This document shows positions 26,009 to 34,834 of a stretch of 64,000 bases of DNA, in pieces. This DNA is from Streptomyces sp. HUAS 15-9. Lineage in GTDB: Bacteria > Actinomycetota > Actinomycetes > Streptomycetales > Streptomycetaceae. Below the pieces are notes generated by a model. It saw nothing but the letters and a program-made list of their open reading frames with translations, was not told the origin of the DNA and did not search any database. Location: assembly GCF_025642155.1 (NCBI RefSeq), contig NZ_CP106798.1, positions 2,790,001-2,854,000 on the forward strand, given 5' to 3'. Made by a program: the position numbers and the translations under genes. The first letter of the stretch is position 1. Each line of letters begins with the position of its first letter.

Positions 26009-27274
26009 TCACGGGACAAGGCTTTCGAGCGGAATGTGCGGGTCCGCCAGGGCCTCCGTGTTCACCGGGGTCGTGGAGCGGATCAGCCGCTGGATCGGCT
26101 CTGTGACGTCCCACACATTCACATTCATCCCGGCGAGCACCCTCCCCTCCTTCACCCAGAACGCGATGAACTCGCGCTTGCCCGCGTCGCCCCGGATCAC
26201 GACCTCGTCGTACGACCCCGGGGGCGCCCACCCGCTGTACTCCATCCCCAGGTCGTACTGGTCGGAGAAGAAGTAGGGCACGCGGTCGTAGAGGACGTCC
26301 TTGCCCAGCATCGCGCGGGCCGCCGCCGGGCCGCCGTTGAGCGCGTTGGCCCAGTGCTCCACCCGCAGCCGGGTGTCGAACAGGGCGTGCGGGAAGGACG
26401 CCACGTCGCCGGCCGCGTGGATGTCGGGGTCGGAGGTGCGCAGCCGCTCGTCGACCGCGACGCCGCCGCCGTGGGCACGGCCGGCGATCTCCAGCCCCGC
26501 GGCCTCCGCCAGACCGATGCGCGGCGCCGCGCCGATGGCCGCCAGCACGTCGTGCGCCGGGTACTCCTCGCCGTCGTCGGTCCGCGCGGCCAGCACCATG
26601 CCGTCCTGGCCGACGATCTCCGTCAGCCGGACGCCGAAGTGGAAGCGGACGCCGCGCTCACGGTGCAGTTCCTCGAAGACATTGCCGAGCTCGGGGCCGA
26701 GGACGCTGTGCAGCGGGGTCGGCAGCGGCTCGATGACGGTCACCTCCGCGCCGTACTCGCGGGCCGCCGCCGCGACCTCCAGGCCGATCCAGCCGGCGCC
26801 CGCGATCACCAGATGGCCGTTGTCCCGGCCGAGGGCGGTCAGGACGCCCTTGAGGCGCTCGGCGTGCGCGAGGCGCCGCAGATGGTGGACGCCCACCAGG
26901 TCGGTGCCGGGGATGTCGAGGCGGCGGGGCTCGGCGCCCGTGGTGAGGAGCAGCTTGTCGTAGTGGACGAGGGTGCCGTCGTCGCCGAAGCGCACGGTCC
27001 TCGCGGTGCGGTCGATCGCGTCGACGGTCTGGCCGAGGTGCAGCTCGATGTCGTTCTGCGCGTACCAGGCGGGCTCGTGCACGAAGACGCTGTCGCGCTC
27101 CTCCTTGCCGAGCAGATAACCCTTGGACAGGGGCGGGCGTTCGTACGGGTGGTCGCGTTCGTCGCTGATCAGTATCACCCGGCCGGTGAAGCCCTCAGCA
27201 CGCAGCGTCTCGGCCGCCTTCGCGCCGGCCAGACCTCCTCCGACGATGACGAATGTCTGATCCGCGTCGACCAC
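26009..27274 (-). CDS. FAD-dependent ferredoxin/rubredoxin reductase-type oxidoreductase
   Basis: The 421-residue protein opens with 'FVIVGGGLAGAKAAETL' (FAD-binding GxGxxG), has 'LLLTTGAEPRRL' (the ATG motif), a second Rossmann 'LVIAGAGWIGLEVAAAA' for NAD(P)H, and 'IHAAGDVASFPH' (the FAD Asp). The C-terminus resembles the reductase domain of rhodocoxin, putidaredoxin and similar ferredoxin reductases. No redox-active Cys pair is present, so it is not a thioredoxin-type enzyme. It probably passes electrons from NAD(P)H to a ferredoxin. The start is GTG at 27274. It is 61 bases upstream of dnaG and in the same direction. Confidence 0.85.
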   Translation of the reverse strand: MVDADQTFVIVGGGLAGAKAAETLRAEGFTGRVILISDERDHPYERPPLSKGYLLGKEERDSVFVHEPAWYAQNDIELHLGQTVDAIDRTARTVRFGDDGTLVHYDKLLLTTGAEPRRLDIPGTDLVGVHHLRRLAHAERLKGVLTALGRDNGHLVIAGAGWIGLEVAAAAREYGAEVTVIEPLPTPLHSVLGPELGNVFEELHRERGVRFHFGVRLTEIVGQDGMVLAARTDDGEEYPAHDVLAAIGAAPRIGLAEAAGLEIAGRAHGGGVAVDERLRTSDPDIHAAGDVASFPHALFDTRLRVEHWANALNGGPAAARAMLGKDVLYDRVPYFFSDQYDLGMEYSGWAPPGSYDEVVIRGDAGKREFIAFWVKEGRVLAGMNVNVWDVTEPIQRLIRSTTPVNTEALADPHIPLESLVP

Positions 27275-27409
27275 TTGATGCCTCCTCGTAAGGGTGCCGC
27301 CATATGCGAGCGTCCCGCACGCAGCGTGATGCGGGAAGAGGGAGTGGCCCGATCAGGCCACGGAGGGTCACTTCCTTGTCACACGTGCCTCGTCAGTCTC
27401 ACGTGTCGG

Positions 27410-28696
27410 TCATACGTGCCCCGTCAGGCGCGCGTGGAGCGAGCGCGCGGAGGCGTCGGTGAGGGAGGCGATCTGGTCGACGATCACGCGTTTGCGGGCG
27501 TGATCGTCGGGTGCCCCGTCGAACAGGGCGCGAAACTGCGGATCCAGTCCGTCCGGCGCGCGGGCGGTGAGCGCCTCGGCGAGTTCGGCGACGACGACCC
27601 GCTGGTCGGCGCGGAGCCGCTCCTGTTCGGCGCGCTGCATGACGTACCGGTCGGCGACCGCCTTGAGCACCGCGCACTCCATGCGGGCCGGTCTCGGTAC
27701 GACGAGTTCGGCGCCGTAGCGGGTGAGGCCGCCGCTGCCGTACGCGGCGCGCGTGGCACCCTCGGCGGCCAGGCAGAAGCGGCCGATGAGCTGGCTGGTG
27801 GCGTCCTTGAGGCGGGCCTGGGCGACCGCCGTGCCGTCGTACCCGTGCGGCCACCACTCCTGGTCCTGGAGCCGGTCGAGGGCCTCGGCGAGTTCGGCCG
27901 GGTCGGTGTCCGCCGGGACGTACCGGCCGACGGCGACCGCGAAGACCGCCTGCCGCTCGGGCTCGGCGTGCAGGCAGTTGGGGTCGATGTGGCCGGCGTG
28001 CAGGCCGTCCTCGACGTCGTGCACCGAGTACGCCACGTCGTCGGACCAGTCCATCACCTGGGCCTCGAAGCATGTGCGCGTGCCGGGGGCCTCCTTGCGG
28101 ACCCAGTCGAAGACGGGCCGGTCCTCCTCGTAGACCCCGAACTTGCGGGACTTGGGGTCGGTGGGGTGGCCGCCGCGCGGCCAGGGGTACTTGGTGGCGG
28201 CGTCCAGGGCGGCGCGGGTGAGGTTGAGGCCGACGGAGCCCTGCGCGGTGAAGCGCTTGGGCTCGATGCGGGTGAGGAGCCTGAGGGACTGGGCGTTGCC
28301 CTCGAAGCCGCCGCAGTCCTCGGCGAACTCGTTGAGCGCCTGTTCGCCGTTGTGACCGAAGGGCGGGTGGCCGAGGTCGTGGGAGAGGCAGGCCGCTTCG
28401 ACGAGGTCGGGGTCGCAGCCGAGGGCCGCGCCCAGCTCACGGCCGACCTGGGCGCACTCCAGGGAGTGGGTCAGCCGGGTTCTGGGACTGGCGTCCCACG
28501 CCTGGTTGCTGGTTCCCGGGGTGACCACCTGCGTCTTGCCCGCGAGGCGGCGCAGGGCCGCGGAGTGCAGGATGCGTGCGCGGTCTCGCTGGAAGGCGGT
28601 GCGGCCTGGGCGTTTGTCCGGCTCGGGCGCCCAGCGGTCGGCTGACGTCGGGTCGTAGCCGGGGAGCGGTTCGGGTTCGGTGCCTGTGCCTTCCAT
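27410..28696 (-). CDS. dgt: Deoxyguanosinetriphosphate triphosphohydrolase-like HD hydrolase
   Basis: The 428-residue protein belongs to the dNTPase (Dgt/SAMHD1) branch of HD-domain hydrolases. The metal ligands appear in '[16 protein letters not shown]' (His), '[19 protein letters not shown]' (HD) and '[20 protein letters not shown]' (Asp). It cleaves dNTPs into the nucleoside and triphosphate, controlling nucleotide pools. Its position close upstream of dnaG is common in actinobacteria. ATG at 28696 is a well-placed start. Confidence 0.92.
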   Translation of the reverse strand: MEGTGTEPEPLPGYDPTSADRWAPEPDKRPGRTAFQRDRARILHSAALRRLAGKTQVVTPGTSNQAWDASPRTRLTHSLECAQVGRELGAALGCDPDLVEAACLSHDLGHPPFGHNGEQALNEFAEDCGGFEGNAQSLRLLTRIEPKRFTAQGSVGLNLTRAALDAATKYPWPRGGHPTDPKSRKFGVYEEDRPVFDWVRKEAPGTRTCFEAQVMDWSDDVAYSVHDVEDGLHAGHIDPNCLHAEPERQAVFAVAVGRYVPADTDPAELAEALDRLQDQEWWPHGYDGTAVAQARLKDATSQLIGRFCLAAEGATRAAYGSGGLTRYGAELVVPRPARMECAVLKAVADRYVMQRAEQERLRADQRVVVAELAEALTARAPDGLDPQFRALFDGAPDDHARKRVIVDQIASLTDASARSLHARLTGHV

Positions 28697-28776
28697 GGTT
28701 CGACAGTAAGCGTCGCCAGTGACAATTGGGTGTTGTCGTGCCTACTCGTCTGTCGAGTTGGGCTGCCCGCGCCCCC

Positions 28777-29547
28777 TCAAGCGGCTGTCGTTGCCGGTGT
28801 CGACAATGCCTGGTCGTAGCGGTGCAGGACCAGGCGGGTCATCGCCTCATGGGCGCCGAGGGGGGCCGAGGCGATCCAGGGGGCTGCTTCGGCGCACTGG
28901 GTCGCGAAGCGGCCCGGGGCCGTGAAGCAGGAGGCCACGGCTATGCGGTGGCGGCCTCGGGCGGTCAGGGAGCATACGGCAGCTTCGACGGTCGGCGTCG
29001 CGGCGGAGGCGTAGGCGGGGACCACGGGCACGCCCAGGCGCTCGGCGAGGAGGCGGGCGGTCCGGCGGGTGTCGGCCGCGGAATCGGGGTCGCGGGAACC
29101 AGCCGCGGCCAGGACGACGGCTCCACTGCGGCGCACGGGGTCGTCGGCGCCGGTGCGCCAGCCGGCCTCGACGAGGCGGGCGTACAGGGTCTCCACGAGG
29201 AGCGGGTGCGGGCCGAGCGGGGCGGCCACGCGCGTGCGTGCCGCGGCGGCGGCCGCCATCTCGGGGATGTCCCGCTTGACGTGGTAGCCGCGGCTGAGCA
29301 GGAGCGGTACGAGCACGGCGGGCGCGTCACCGAGGGCGGCGAGGGTGTCGGGAAGCAGGGGCTCGTTGAGCTCGATGTGCCCGAGGCGCACCGGCACGCC
29401 GGGGCGCAGTCCCCGTACCCGCTCCATGAGCAGCCGGACGGTGTCCAGCGCGCGCGGGTCGCGGCTGCCGTGCGCCACCAGCACGAGGGCGGGCGGCGCG
29501 GGGCGGCGCCCGCCGTGGAGCGGGAGAGGAGGGTTCGACGCCGTCAT
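28777..29547 (-). CDS. CbiX/SirB-type chelatase (sirohydrochlorin ferro- or cobaltochelatase)
   Basis: The 256-residue protein has two tandem CbiX-like domains, each opening with a conserved strand and His: 'ALVLVAHGSRDPRALDTVRL' (catalytic His in 'AHGS') and the diverged 'AVVLAAAGSRDPDSAADTRR', where the His is replaced by Ala. 'VLVPLLLSRGYHVKRDIPE' carries the second active-site His. Such enzymes insert Fe or Co into sirohydrochlorin, for siroheme or cobalamin. With the siroheme enzymes NirB and a nitrate reductase nearby, siroheme synthesis is the more attractive role, but this is inference. Confidence 0.8.
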   Translation of the reverse strand: MTASNPPLPLHGGRRPAPPALVLVAHGSRDPRALDTVRLLMERVRGLRPGVPVRLGHIELNEPLLPDTLAALGDAPAVLVPLLLSRGYHVKRDIPEMAAAAAARTRVAAPLGPHPLLVETLYARLVEAGWRTGADDPVRRSGAVVLAAAGSRDPDSAADTRRTARLLAERLGVPVVPAYASAATPTVEAAVCSLTARGRHRIAVASCFTAPGRFATQCAEAAPWIASAPLGAHEAMTRLVLHRYDQALSTPATTAA

Positions 29548-29706
29548 GGAAGGATCCTGGCGGCCGGAGATTGCACCCCCGTTGCGCCGCGGTGACAGGT
29601 ATTTTCCGTGGGTTCACGGCACGGGCCCCTGCGGTGTGAGACGAACCGGATCACTGCGGTATGCGTCCTCCATGGTCGAAGGGGACCGGGGAGCTGGGGG
29701 GACCGC

Positions 29707-30390
29707 ATGAAGATCCGTCGACCACGCCTGCCGCGCACTCGTGCCGGGTGGCGGCGGCTGGTGCAGGGGGTCATGGCCGGGTGCGTCCTCGCGCTGCTGC
29801 CGATGACCTGGCTGTACATGTCCACGGCCGACCGGCTGCGGACAACGGCGGACGCGCCCCGTACCGAGGTCGCCATGGTCTTCGGGGCGGGCCTGTGGGG
29901 GGACGGCAAGCCGTCGCCGTACCTCGCGCACCGGCTGGACGCGGCGGCGAAGCTGTACCGCGCGGGCCGTATCGAGGTGGTGCTGGTCACCGGGGACAAC
30001 AGCCGCAAGGACTACGACGAGCCCGACGCGATGCGGACCTACCTCACCAGGCACGGGGTGCCGGATGCCCGGATCGTCAGCGACTACGCCGGCTTCGACA
30101 CCTGGGACTCCTGTGTCCGGGCGAAGAAGATCTTCGGCGTCGACCGGGCCGTGCTGATCAGCCAGGGCTTCCACATCCGCCGCGCGGTCGCCCTGTGCGA
30201 GGCGGCGGGGGTCGAGTCGTACGGCATCGGGGTCGACGCCAAGCATGACGTCACCTGGTACTACGGCGGCACCCGCGAGATCTTCGCGGCGGGCAAGGCG
30301 GCGCTGGACGCGGTGTTCGAGCCGGATCCGACGTTCCTGGGGCCACGGGAGCACGGGGTCACGAAGGCGCTGGCGGGGGCACGGGGCTGA
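29707..30390 (+). CDS. SanA/YdcF-type (DUF218) membrane-anchored protein
   Basis: The 227-residue protein has a basic N-terminus, one membrane segment (about residues 19-38) and a DUF218 domain: 'VAMVFGAGLWGDGKPSPYLA', 'HRLDAAAKLYRAGRIEVVLV', 'TGDNSRKDYDEPDAM' and 'NTWDSC'-like 'FDTWDSCVRAKKIFG'. SanA-type proteins affect envelope barrier function and vancomycin sensitivity in enterobacteria; the biochemical role is not known. ATG at 29707 follows 'GGGGGGACC'. The next gene starts two bases after its stop, so the two form an operon. Confidence 0.85.
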   Translation: MKIRRPRLPRTRAGWRRLVQGVMAGCVLALLPMTWLYMSTADRLRTTADAPRTEVAMVFGAGLWGDGKPSPYLAHRLDAAAKLYRAGRIEVVLVTGDNSRKDYDEPDAMRTYLTRHGVPDARIVSDYAGFDTWDSCVRAKKIFGVDRAVLISQGFHIRRAVALCEAAGVESYGIGVDAKHDVTWYYGGTREIFAAGKAALDAVFEPDPTFLGPREHGVTKALAGARG

Positions 30391-30392
30391 GC

Positions 30393-31862
30393 ATGGAGAT
30401 CACGGACCTGACGCCGGCCGAGCGGCGCGTCCGGGACGCCTTCCCGCTCGGCGAGGGGGTCGACTTCCGGGAGGGCGACGACGAGGACCCCGCGCAGGGC
30501 GCCTCGTGGGGTCCCGAGCGCACCCTGCGGGCGGAGGTGCTGCGGGAGCTGCTGCTGGACGGGCCGGTGCGGGAGGGGCGGATAGCCGGTCTGAAGGTGA
30601 CGGGCGCGCGGATCACCGGGTGTCTGGACCTCAAGTACGGCACCGTCGGTCATCCCGTCCGGCTGCGTTTCTGCCACTTCGAGGAGGCACCCGATCTGTA
30701 CGGGGCGCAGGTCGTCGCTCTGGTCCTGAGCGACTCGCTGCTGCCGGGGCTGACGGCCGGGAGTCTGCGCGCCGAAGGGGTCGTGCGGATCACCTGCTGC
30801 CGTGTCACGGGGCCGGTACGGCTCCAGGGGGCGAAGCTGGCCGGAGCGTTCTTCGCCAACGGTGCGCGGCTCGGCAGGCCCGGTGAGGTTCCCGAGGAGC
30901 CCGTGCTCCAGCTCAACCACGCCGAGGTGGGCACGGACGTGTGGGCTCCCGGGCTGGTCGCGCACGGCAAGGTGCACTTGAACGGGGCGGTCGTCCGCAA
31001 TCAGGTGAACCTCAACGACGCGGAGCTGAACGCCCCCGGAGACACCGCGTTGCACGCCGAGGTGCTGACGGTCGGCACCGACCTGCACGCCATGCGGCTG
31101 CGGACCCGTGGCCGGGTCAACCTGGGCGGTGCCAGGATTCCCCGTCAGCTCAATCTCGCCCACGCCCGGCTTTCCAACCCTGGCGGCAGGGCCCTGCGCG
31201 CCAGCAGCAGTGTCGTCGGCGAGCTGTGGCTGCGGGAGGCCGCGCCGATCGAAGGGGCGGTCAATCTGCGCCGTGCCCAGTTCGACCTGTTGCATGTGCC
31301 GCCCGAGGTGTGGCCCCGGCAGGTCCAGACCGACGGGCTCAGCTACCGCGTCCTGACCCCGCACCTCCCGGCCGAGCAGCGTCTTCCGCTGCTGGAAGGC
31401 GAGCCGGACGGGTATCTTCCCCAACCCTACGAGCAGTTGACCACGGCGTACCGCACGGTGGGCGACGAGGCCGCCGCGCGCACCGTCCAGCTGGCCAAGT
31501 TCCGTCGCCACCGCCGCACCCTGCCGCCGTACGCCCGGCTGTGGGGTTACCTCCAGGACGCGGCCGTCGGCTACGGCTTCCGCCCGATGCGGGCCGCGGG
31601 CTGGCTGCTCTTGCTGCTGTGCACGGGCACGCTCGCGTTCGCCCTGCATCATCCGTCCGCGCTCAAGCCCTCCGAGGCGCCCGCCTTCAACCCGCTCTTC
31701 TACACTCTCGACCTGCTGCTGCCGATCATCGACTTCGGCCAGGAGGCGGCGTTCGCGCCGCGCGGCTGGTACCAGTGGCTGTCGTATCTGCTGATCGCCA
31801 CCGGCTGGGTGCTGGCGACGACGATCGCGGCGGGCGTCACCCGTTCCCTGAACCGGCAGTAG
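30393..31862 (+). CDS. Membrane protein with a repetitive beta-helix-like domain
   Basis: The 489-residue protein has a long soluble part with repeated short units rich in G, A, L, N and V ('VTGARITGCLDLKYGTVG', 'GKVHLNGAVVRNQVNLND', 'GRVNLGGARIPRQLNLAHA', 'EGAVNLRRAQFDLLHV'), the pattern of pentapeptide- or bactofilin-like beta-helices. Three membrane segments lie near the C-terminus (about residues 395-415, 428-442 and 460-485). Databases often label Streptomyces relatives 'membrane-associated oxidoreductase', but I see no cofactor-binding motif that supports enzyme activity. It is coupled to the SanA-like gene two bases upstream. Confidence 0.7.
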   Translation: MEITDLTPAERRVRDAFPLGEGVDFREGDDEDPAQGASWGPERTLRAEVLRELLLDGPVREGRIAGLKVTGARITGCLDLKYGTVGHPVRLRFCHFEEAPDLYGAQVVALVLSDSLLPGLTAGSLRAEGVVRITCCRVTGPVRLQGAKLAGAFFANGARLGRPGEVPEEPVLQLNHAEVGTDVWAPGLVAHGKVHLNGAVVRNQVNLNDAELNAPGDTALHAEVLTVGTDLHAMRLRTRGRVNLGGARIPRQLNLAHARLSNPGGRALRASSSVVGELWLREAAPIEGAVNLRRAQFDLLHVPPEVWPRQVQTDGLSYRVLTPHLPAEQRLPLLEGEPDGYLPQPYEQLTTAYRTVGDEAAARTVQLAKFRRHRRTLPPYARLWGYLQDAAVGYGFRPMRAAGWLLLLLCTGTLAFALHHPSALKPSEAPAFNPLFYTLDLLLPIIDFGQEAAFAPRGWYQWLSYLLIATGWVLATTIAAGVTRSLNRQ

Positions 31863-31923
31863 GAACGGAAACCGGTACCTCACGCCGCACCCGGCCCGGC
31901 GGGGAGGTCGGCTTCCCGGCCGT

Positions 31924-31951
31924 GTAACAGGGAGCCGTCACGGGACGTAAC
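31924..31951 (+). promoter_or_regulatory. Possible GlnR-type repeats upstream of nasA
   Basis: Three related pentamers precede the nasA start: GTAAC at 31924, GTCAC at 31937 and GTAAC at 31947. GlnR, the nitrogen regulator of Streptomyces, binds repeats of gTnAC and GaAAC with 11-base phasing. The spacing here (13 and 10) is not exact, so this is only a candidate. Confidence 0.25.
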
Positions 31952-31974
31952 ACGCCCGAAGCACGCTGGTCGGC

Positions 31975-34245
31975 ATGGAGACCACCTCGACGCCCACCCA
32001 CTGCCCGTACTGCGCCCTGCAGTGCGGGATGAACATCACGCCCCTGCCGCAGGGTGGCGTCGAGGTGACCGAACGCGCGGACTTCCCGGTGAACAGGGGC
32101 GCACTGTGCGGCAAGGGTCGTACGGCCCCGGCGGTGCTGGCGTCCGCGGTGCGGCTGACCTCGCCGCTGGTGCGGTCCGGCGGCCGGCTGGTGCCCGCCT
32201 CCTGGGAGGAGGCGCTGGACCTGATCGCCGAGCGGCTCGGGACCGCGCGGGAGCGGTACGGCCCCGATGCGCTGGGGGTGTTCGGCGGGGGCGGGCTGAC
32301 GAACGAGAAGGCGTACACGCTCGGCAAGTTCGCGCGGGTGGTGCTGGGCACCTCGCAGATCGACTACAACGGCCGCTTCTGCATGTCGTCGGCGGCGGCC
32401 GCCGGGACGAAGGCGTTCGGTCTGGACCGGGGGCTGCCGTTCCCGCTGGAGGACGTCCCGAAGACCGGGTGCGTGATCCTCGTCGGTTCCAACCTCGCCG
32501 AGACCATGCCGCCGTCGCTGCGGTTCTTCAGCGAGTTGCGGGAGAACGGCGGAACGCTGATCGTCGTGGACCCGCGCCGCACGCGGACCGCCGAGCAGGC
32601 GGACCTGCACCTGGCGCCGCGTCCGGGGACGGATCTGGCGCTGGCGCTCGGTCTGTTGCACCTGGTGGTGGCGGAGGGCCGTACGGACGAGGCGTACATC
32701 CAGGAGCGCACGTCCGGCTGGGAGGAGGCGCGGGCGGCGGCGATGGCGCACTGGCCGGAGTACGTGGAGCGGATCACGGGGGTGTCCGTGCCACAGCTGC
32801 GGGAGGCGGTGCGGCTGTTCTGCGAGCCGGAGTCGGCGATGGTGCTGACGGCGCGAGGGCCGGAGCAGCAGGCCAAGGGGACGGACACGGTGGGCGCGTG
32901 GATCAACCTGTGTCTGGCGACCGGCCGCGCGGGCCGTCCGCTGTCCGGGTACGGCTGTCTGACCGGGCAGGGCAACGGGCAGGGCGGGCGGGAACACGGC
33001 CAGAAGGCCGACCAGTTGCCCGGCTACCGCAAGCTGGACGACCCGGCGGCGCGGCGGCACGTGGCCGAGGTGTGGGGCGTGCACCCCGACTCGCTGCCCG
33101 GGCCGGGGCGCAGTGCGTACGAGCTGCTGGACGCGCTCGGCACGGACGTCCGGACGCTGCTGCTGATGGGGTCCAACCCGGTGGTGTCGGCGCCGCGCGC
33201 GGCCCATGTCGAGGAGCGGCTTCGTTCGCTGGACTTCCTCGCGGTGGCGGACGTCGTGCTCTCGGAGACGGCGGAGCTGGCGGACGTCGTCCTGCCGGTC
33301 ACCCAGTGGGCCGAGGAGACGGGCACGACGACCAGTCTGGAGGGCAGGGTGCTGCTGCGCCGGCAGGCGATCGCCCCGCCGGTCGGCGTCCGCAGCGACC
33401 TGGAGGTACTGCACGGCCTGGCCGCTCGCCTCGGCGTGGAGAAGGGCTTCCCGACGGACCCGGAGGAGGTCTTCGAGGAGCTGCGCCTGGCCAGCGCGGG
33501 CGGCCCGGCGGACTACTCGGGGATCACCTACCGGCGGCTGGCGGAGGAGAACGGGGTGTTCTGGCCGTGTCCGGCAAGGCCTGCGGGCCCCGGCGAGGGC
33601 GAAGCCGGATCGGACAGCGACAGCCGGACGGACACCGACAGCCGGACCGCCCCCGGCGCCGACGACGGCGAGGACGCGCGGCTCGACGCGCTGCCGGAGG
33701 ATCCGGCCGGCGACGCCGAGGCCCCCGAAGCCGAGGCCGCCGAAGCCGGGCCGGCCTCCCCCGCCGCCCTGCCCGACGTACACCCGGGAACCCCCCGCCT
33801 CTTCCTCGACCGTTTCGCCACCGAGGACGGCCGGGCGCGGTTCGTACCCGTGACGCATCGGGCGAGTGCGGAGGAGCCGGACGCGGAGTATCCGCTGCTG
33901 CTGACGACCGGCCGCGTGGTGTCGCAGTACCAGTCGGGCGCGCAGACGCGGCGGGTCGCGGAGCTGAACGCGGCCGCACCCGGCCCGTTCGTGGAGCTGC
34001 ACCCGCGCCTGGCCGCCCGGCTCGGGGCGGCCGAGGGCGATCCGCTGGCGGTGGTCTCCCGGCGCGGCCGGGCCGTGGCACCCGCCCGCATCACCACCGC
34101 CATCCGCCCCGACACCGTCTTCATGCCCTTCCACTGGCCGGGCGAGGGCCGCGCCAACACCCTCACCAACCCGGCCCTCGACCCCACCTCCCGCATGCCG
34201 GAGTTCAAGGCGTGCGCGGTACGCGTGGAGCCGGTGAGGCCCTGA
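31975..34245 (+). CDS. nasA: Assimilatory nitrate reductase, molybdopterin type
   Basis: The 756-residue catalytic subunit has the N-terminal [4Fe-4S] ligands 'HCPYCALQCGMNI...GALCGKG' (Cys-x2-Cys-x3-Cys...Cys). It also has the bis-MGD binding segments 'IDYNGRFCMSS' and 'LLMGSNPVVSAP', and the C-terminal molydop-binding domain ('PLLLTTGRVVSQYQSGAQTR'). It reduces nitrate to nitrite for assimilation, using ferredoxin or an electron carrier. An unusual acidic, low-complexity insertion of about 60 residues (33,583-33,774) separates the catalytic core from the C-terminal domain. NirBD, which would use the nitrite, is 13 kb away. Decayed copies of its 3' end follow it. Confidence 0.9.
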   Translation: METTSTPTHCPYCALQCGMNITPLPQGGVEVTERADFPVNRGALCGKGRTAPAVLASAVRLTSPLVRSGGRLVPASWEEALDLIAERLGTARERYGPDALGVFGGGGLTNEKAYTLGKFARVVLGTSQIDYNGRFCMSSAAAAGTKAFGLDRGLPFPLEDVPKTGCVILVGSNLAETMPPSLRFFSELRENGGTLIVVDPRRTRTAEQADLHLAPRPGTDLALALGLLHLVVAEGRTDEAYIQERTSGWEEARAAAMAHWPEYVERITGVSVPQLREAVRLFCEPESAMVLTARGPEQQAKGTDTVGAWINLCLATGRAGRPLSGYGCLTGQGNGQGGREHGQKADQLPGYRKLDDPAARRHVAEVWGVHPDSLPGPGRSAYELLDALGTDVRTLLLMGSNPVVSAPRAAHVEERLRSLDFLAVADVVLSETAELADVVLPVTQWAEETGTTTSLEGRVLLRRQAIAPPVGVRSDLEVLHGLAARLGVEKGFPTDPEEVFEELRLASAGGPADYSGITYRRLAEENGVFWPCPARPAGPGEGEAGSDSDSRTDTDSRTAPGADDGEDARLDALPEDPAGDAEAPEAEAAEAGPASPAALPDVHPGTPRLFLDRFATEDGRARFVPVTHRASAEEPDAEYPLLLTTGRVVSQYQSGAQTRRVAELNAAAPGPFVELHPRLAARLGAAEGDPLAVVSRRGRAVAPARITTAIRPDTVFMPFHWPGEGRANTLTNPALDPTSRMPEFKACAVRVEPVRP

Positions 34246-34301
34246 CCTCACGCGGGCCGCCGGCAATGCACGGCCCGACGTCTCAGCGCACGTCGTTCAG
34301 C

Positions 34302-34830
34302 ATGCGTGCCACCGTTACCCGCCCCGACACGATCTCCACGCCGCCTCATAGGCCCGGCGAGGGCCACGCCGCCGACCCGTTCGATGCCTCAGGCACACGT
34401 CGTCCGGCGTACCTGCCACCGGCACCCCGCCGCACGGACGAACTGAACGCGGCCGCCCCGGCCCGTTCGTGGGACTCCGCCCGCGGTCGGGACCCGGCCC
34501 GGAGCGGCCGAGGGCAACCCGGTGGCCGCCGTCTCGCCACGGGGCCCGCCGTGACCCCGGCCCACGGCGCCGACCACGGGACGCACCGCCGCCGGGTCCA
34601 GTCCAACCGCTCTGCGCACCTCGTCGAGCTTGCGTGCCACCGGTCCCCGCCCCGACACGATCTCCACGCCGCTCGACCGGCCCGACGACGGCCGCGCCGC
34701 CGACCGGCTCGATGCCTCAGCACACGCCGTCCGGCTTACATGCCAGCGTCACCCCGCCGCACGGACGAACCGAACGCGGCCGCCTCCCGCCGTTCGTGGG
34801 ACTCCACCCGCAACTGCCCGCCCGGTCCAA
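34302..34830 (+). repeat. Two decayed tandem copies of the nasA 3' end
   Basis: Two units of about 330 bases follow nasA. Unit landmarks 'GCCCCGACACGATCTCCACG' recur at about 34,320 and 34,653, and 'GAACGCGGCCGCC' recurs after 34,442 and 34,770. Both correspond to nasA sequence ('RPDTVFMPFHWPGEGR' and 'ELNAAAPGPF'). In translation the copies read 'RPDTISTPPHRPGEG' and 'RPDTISTPLDRPDDG' where nasA has 'RPDTVFMPFHWPGEG'. The frames are broken, so these are relics of tandem duplication; nothing else is seen in this 590-base gap. Confidence 0.7.
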
Positions 34831-34834
34831 CCGC

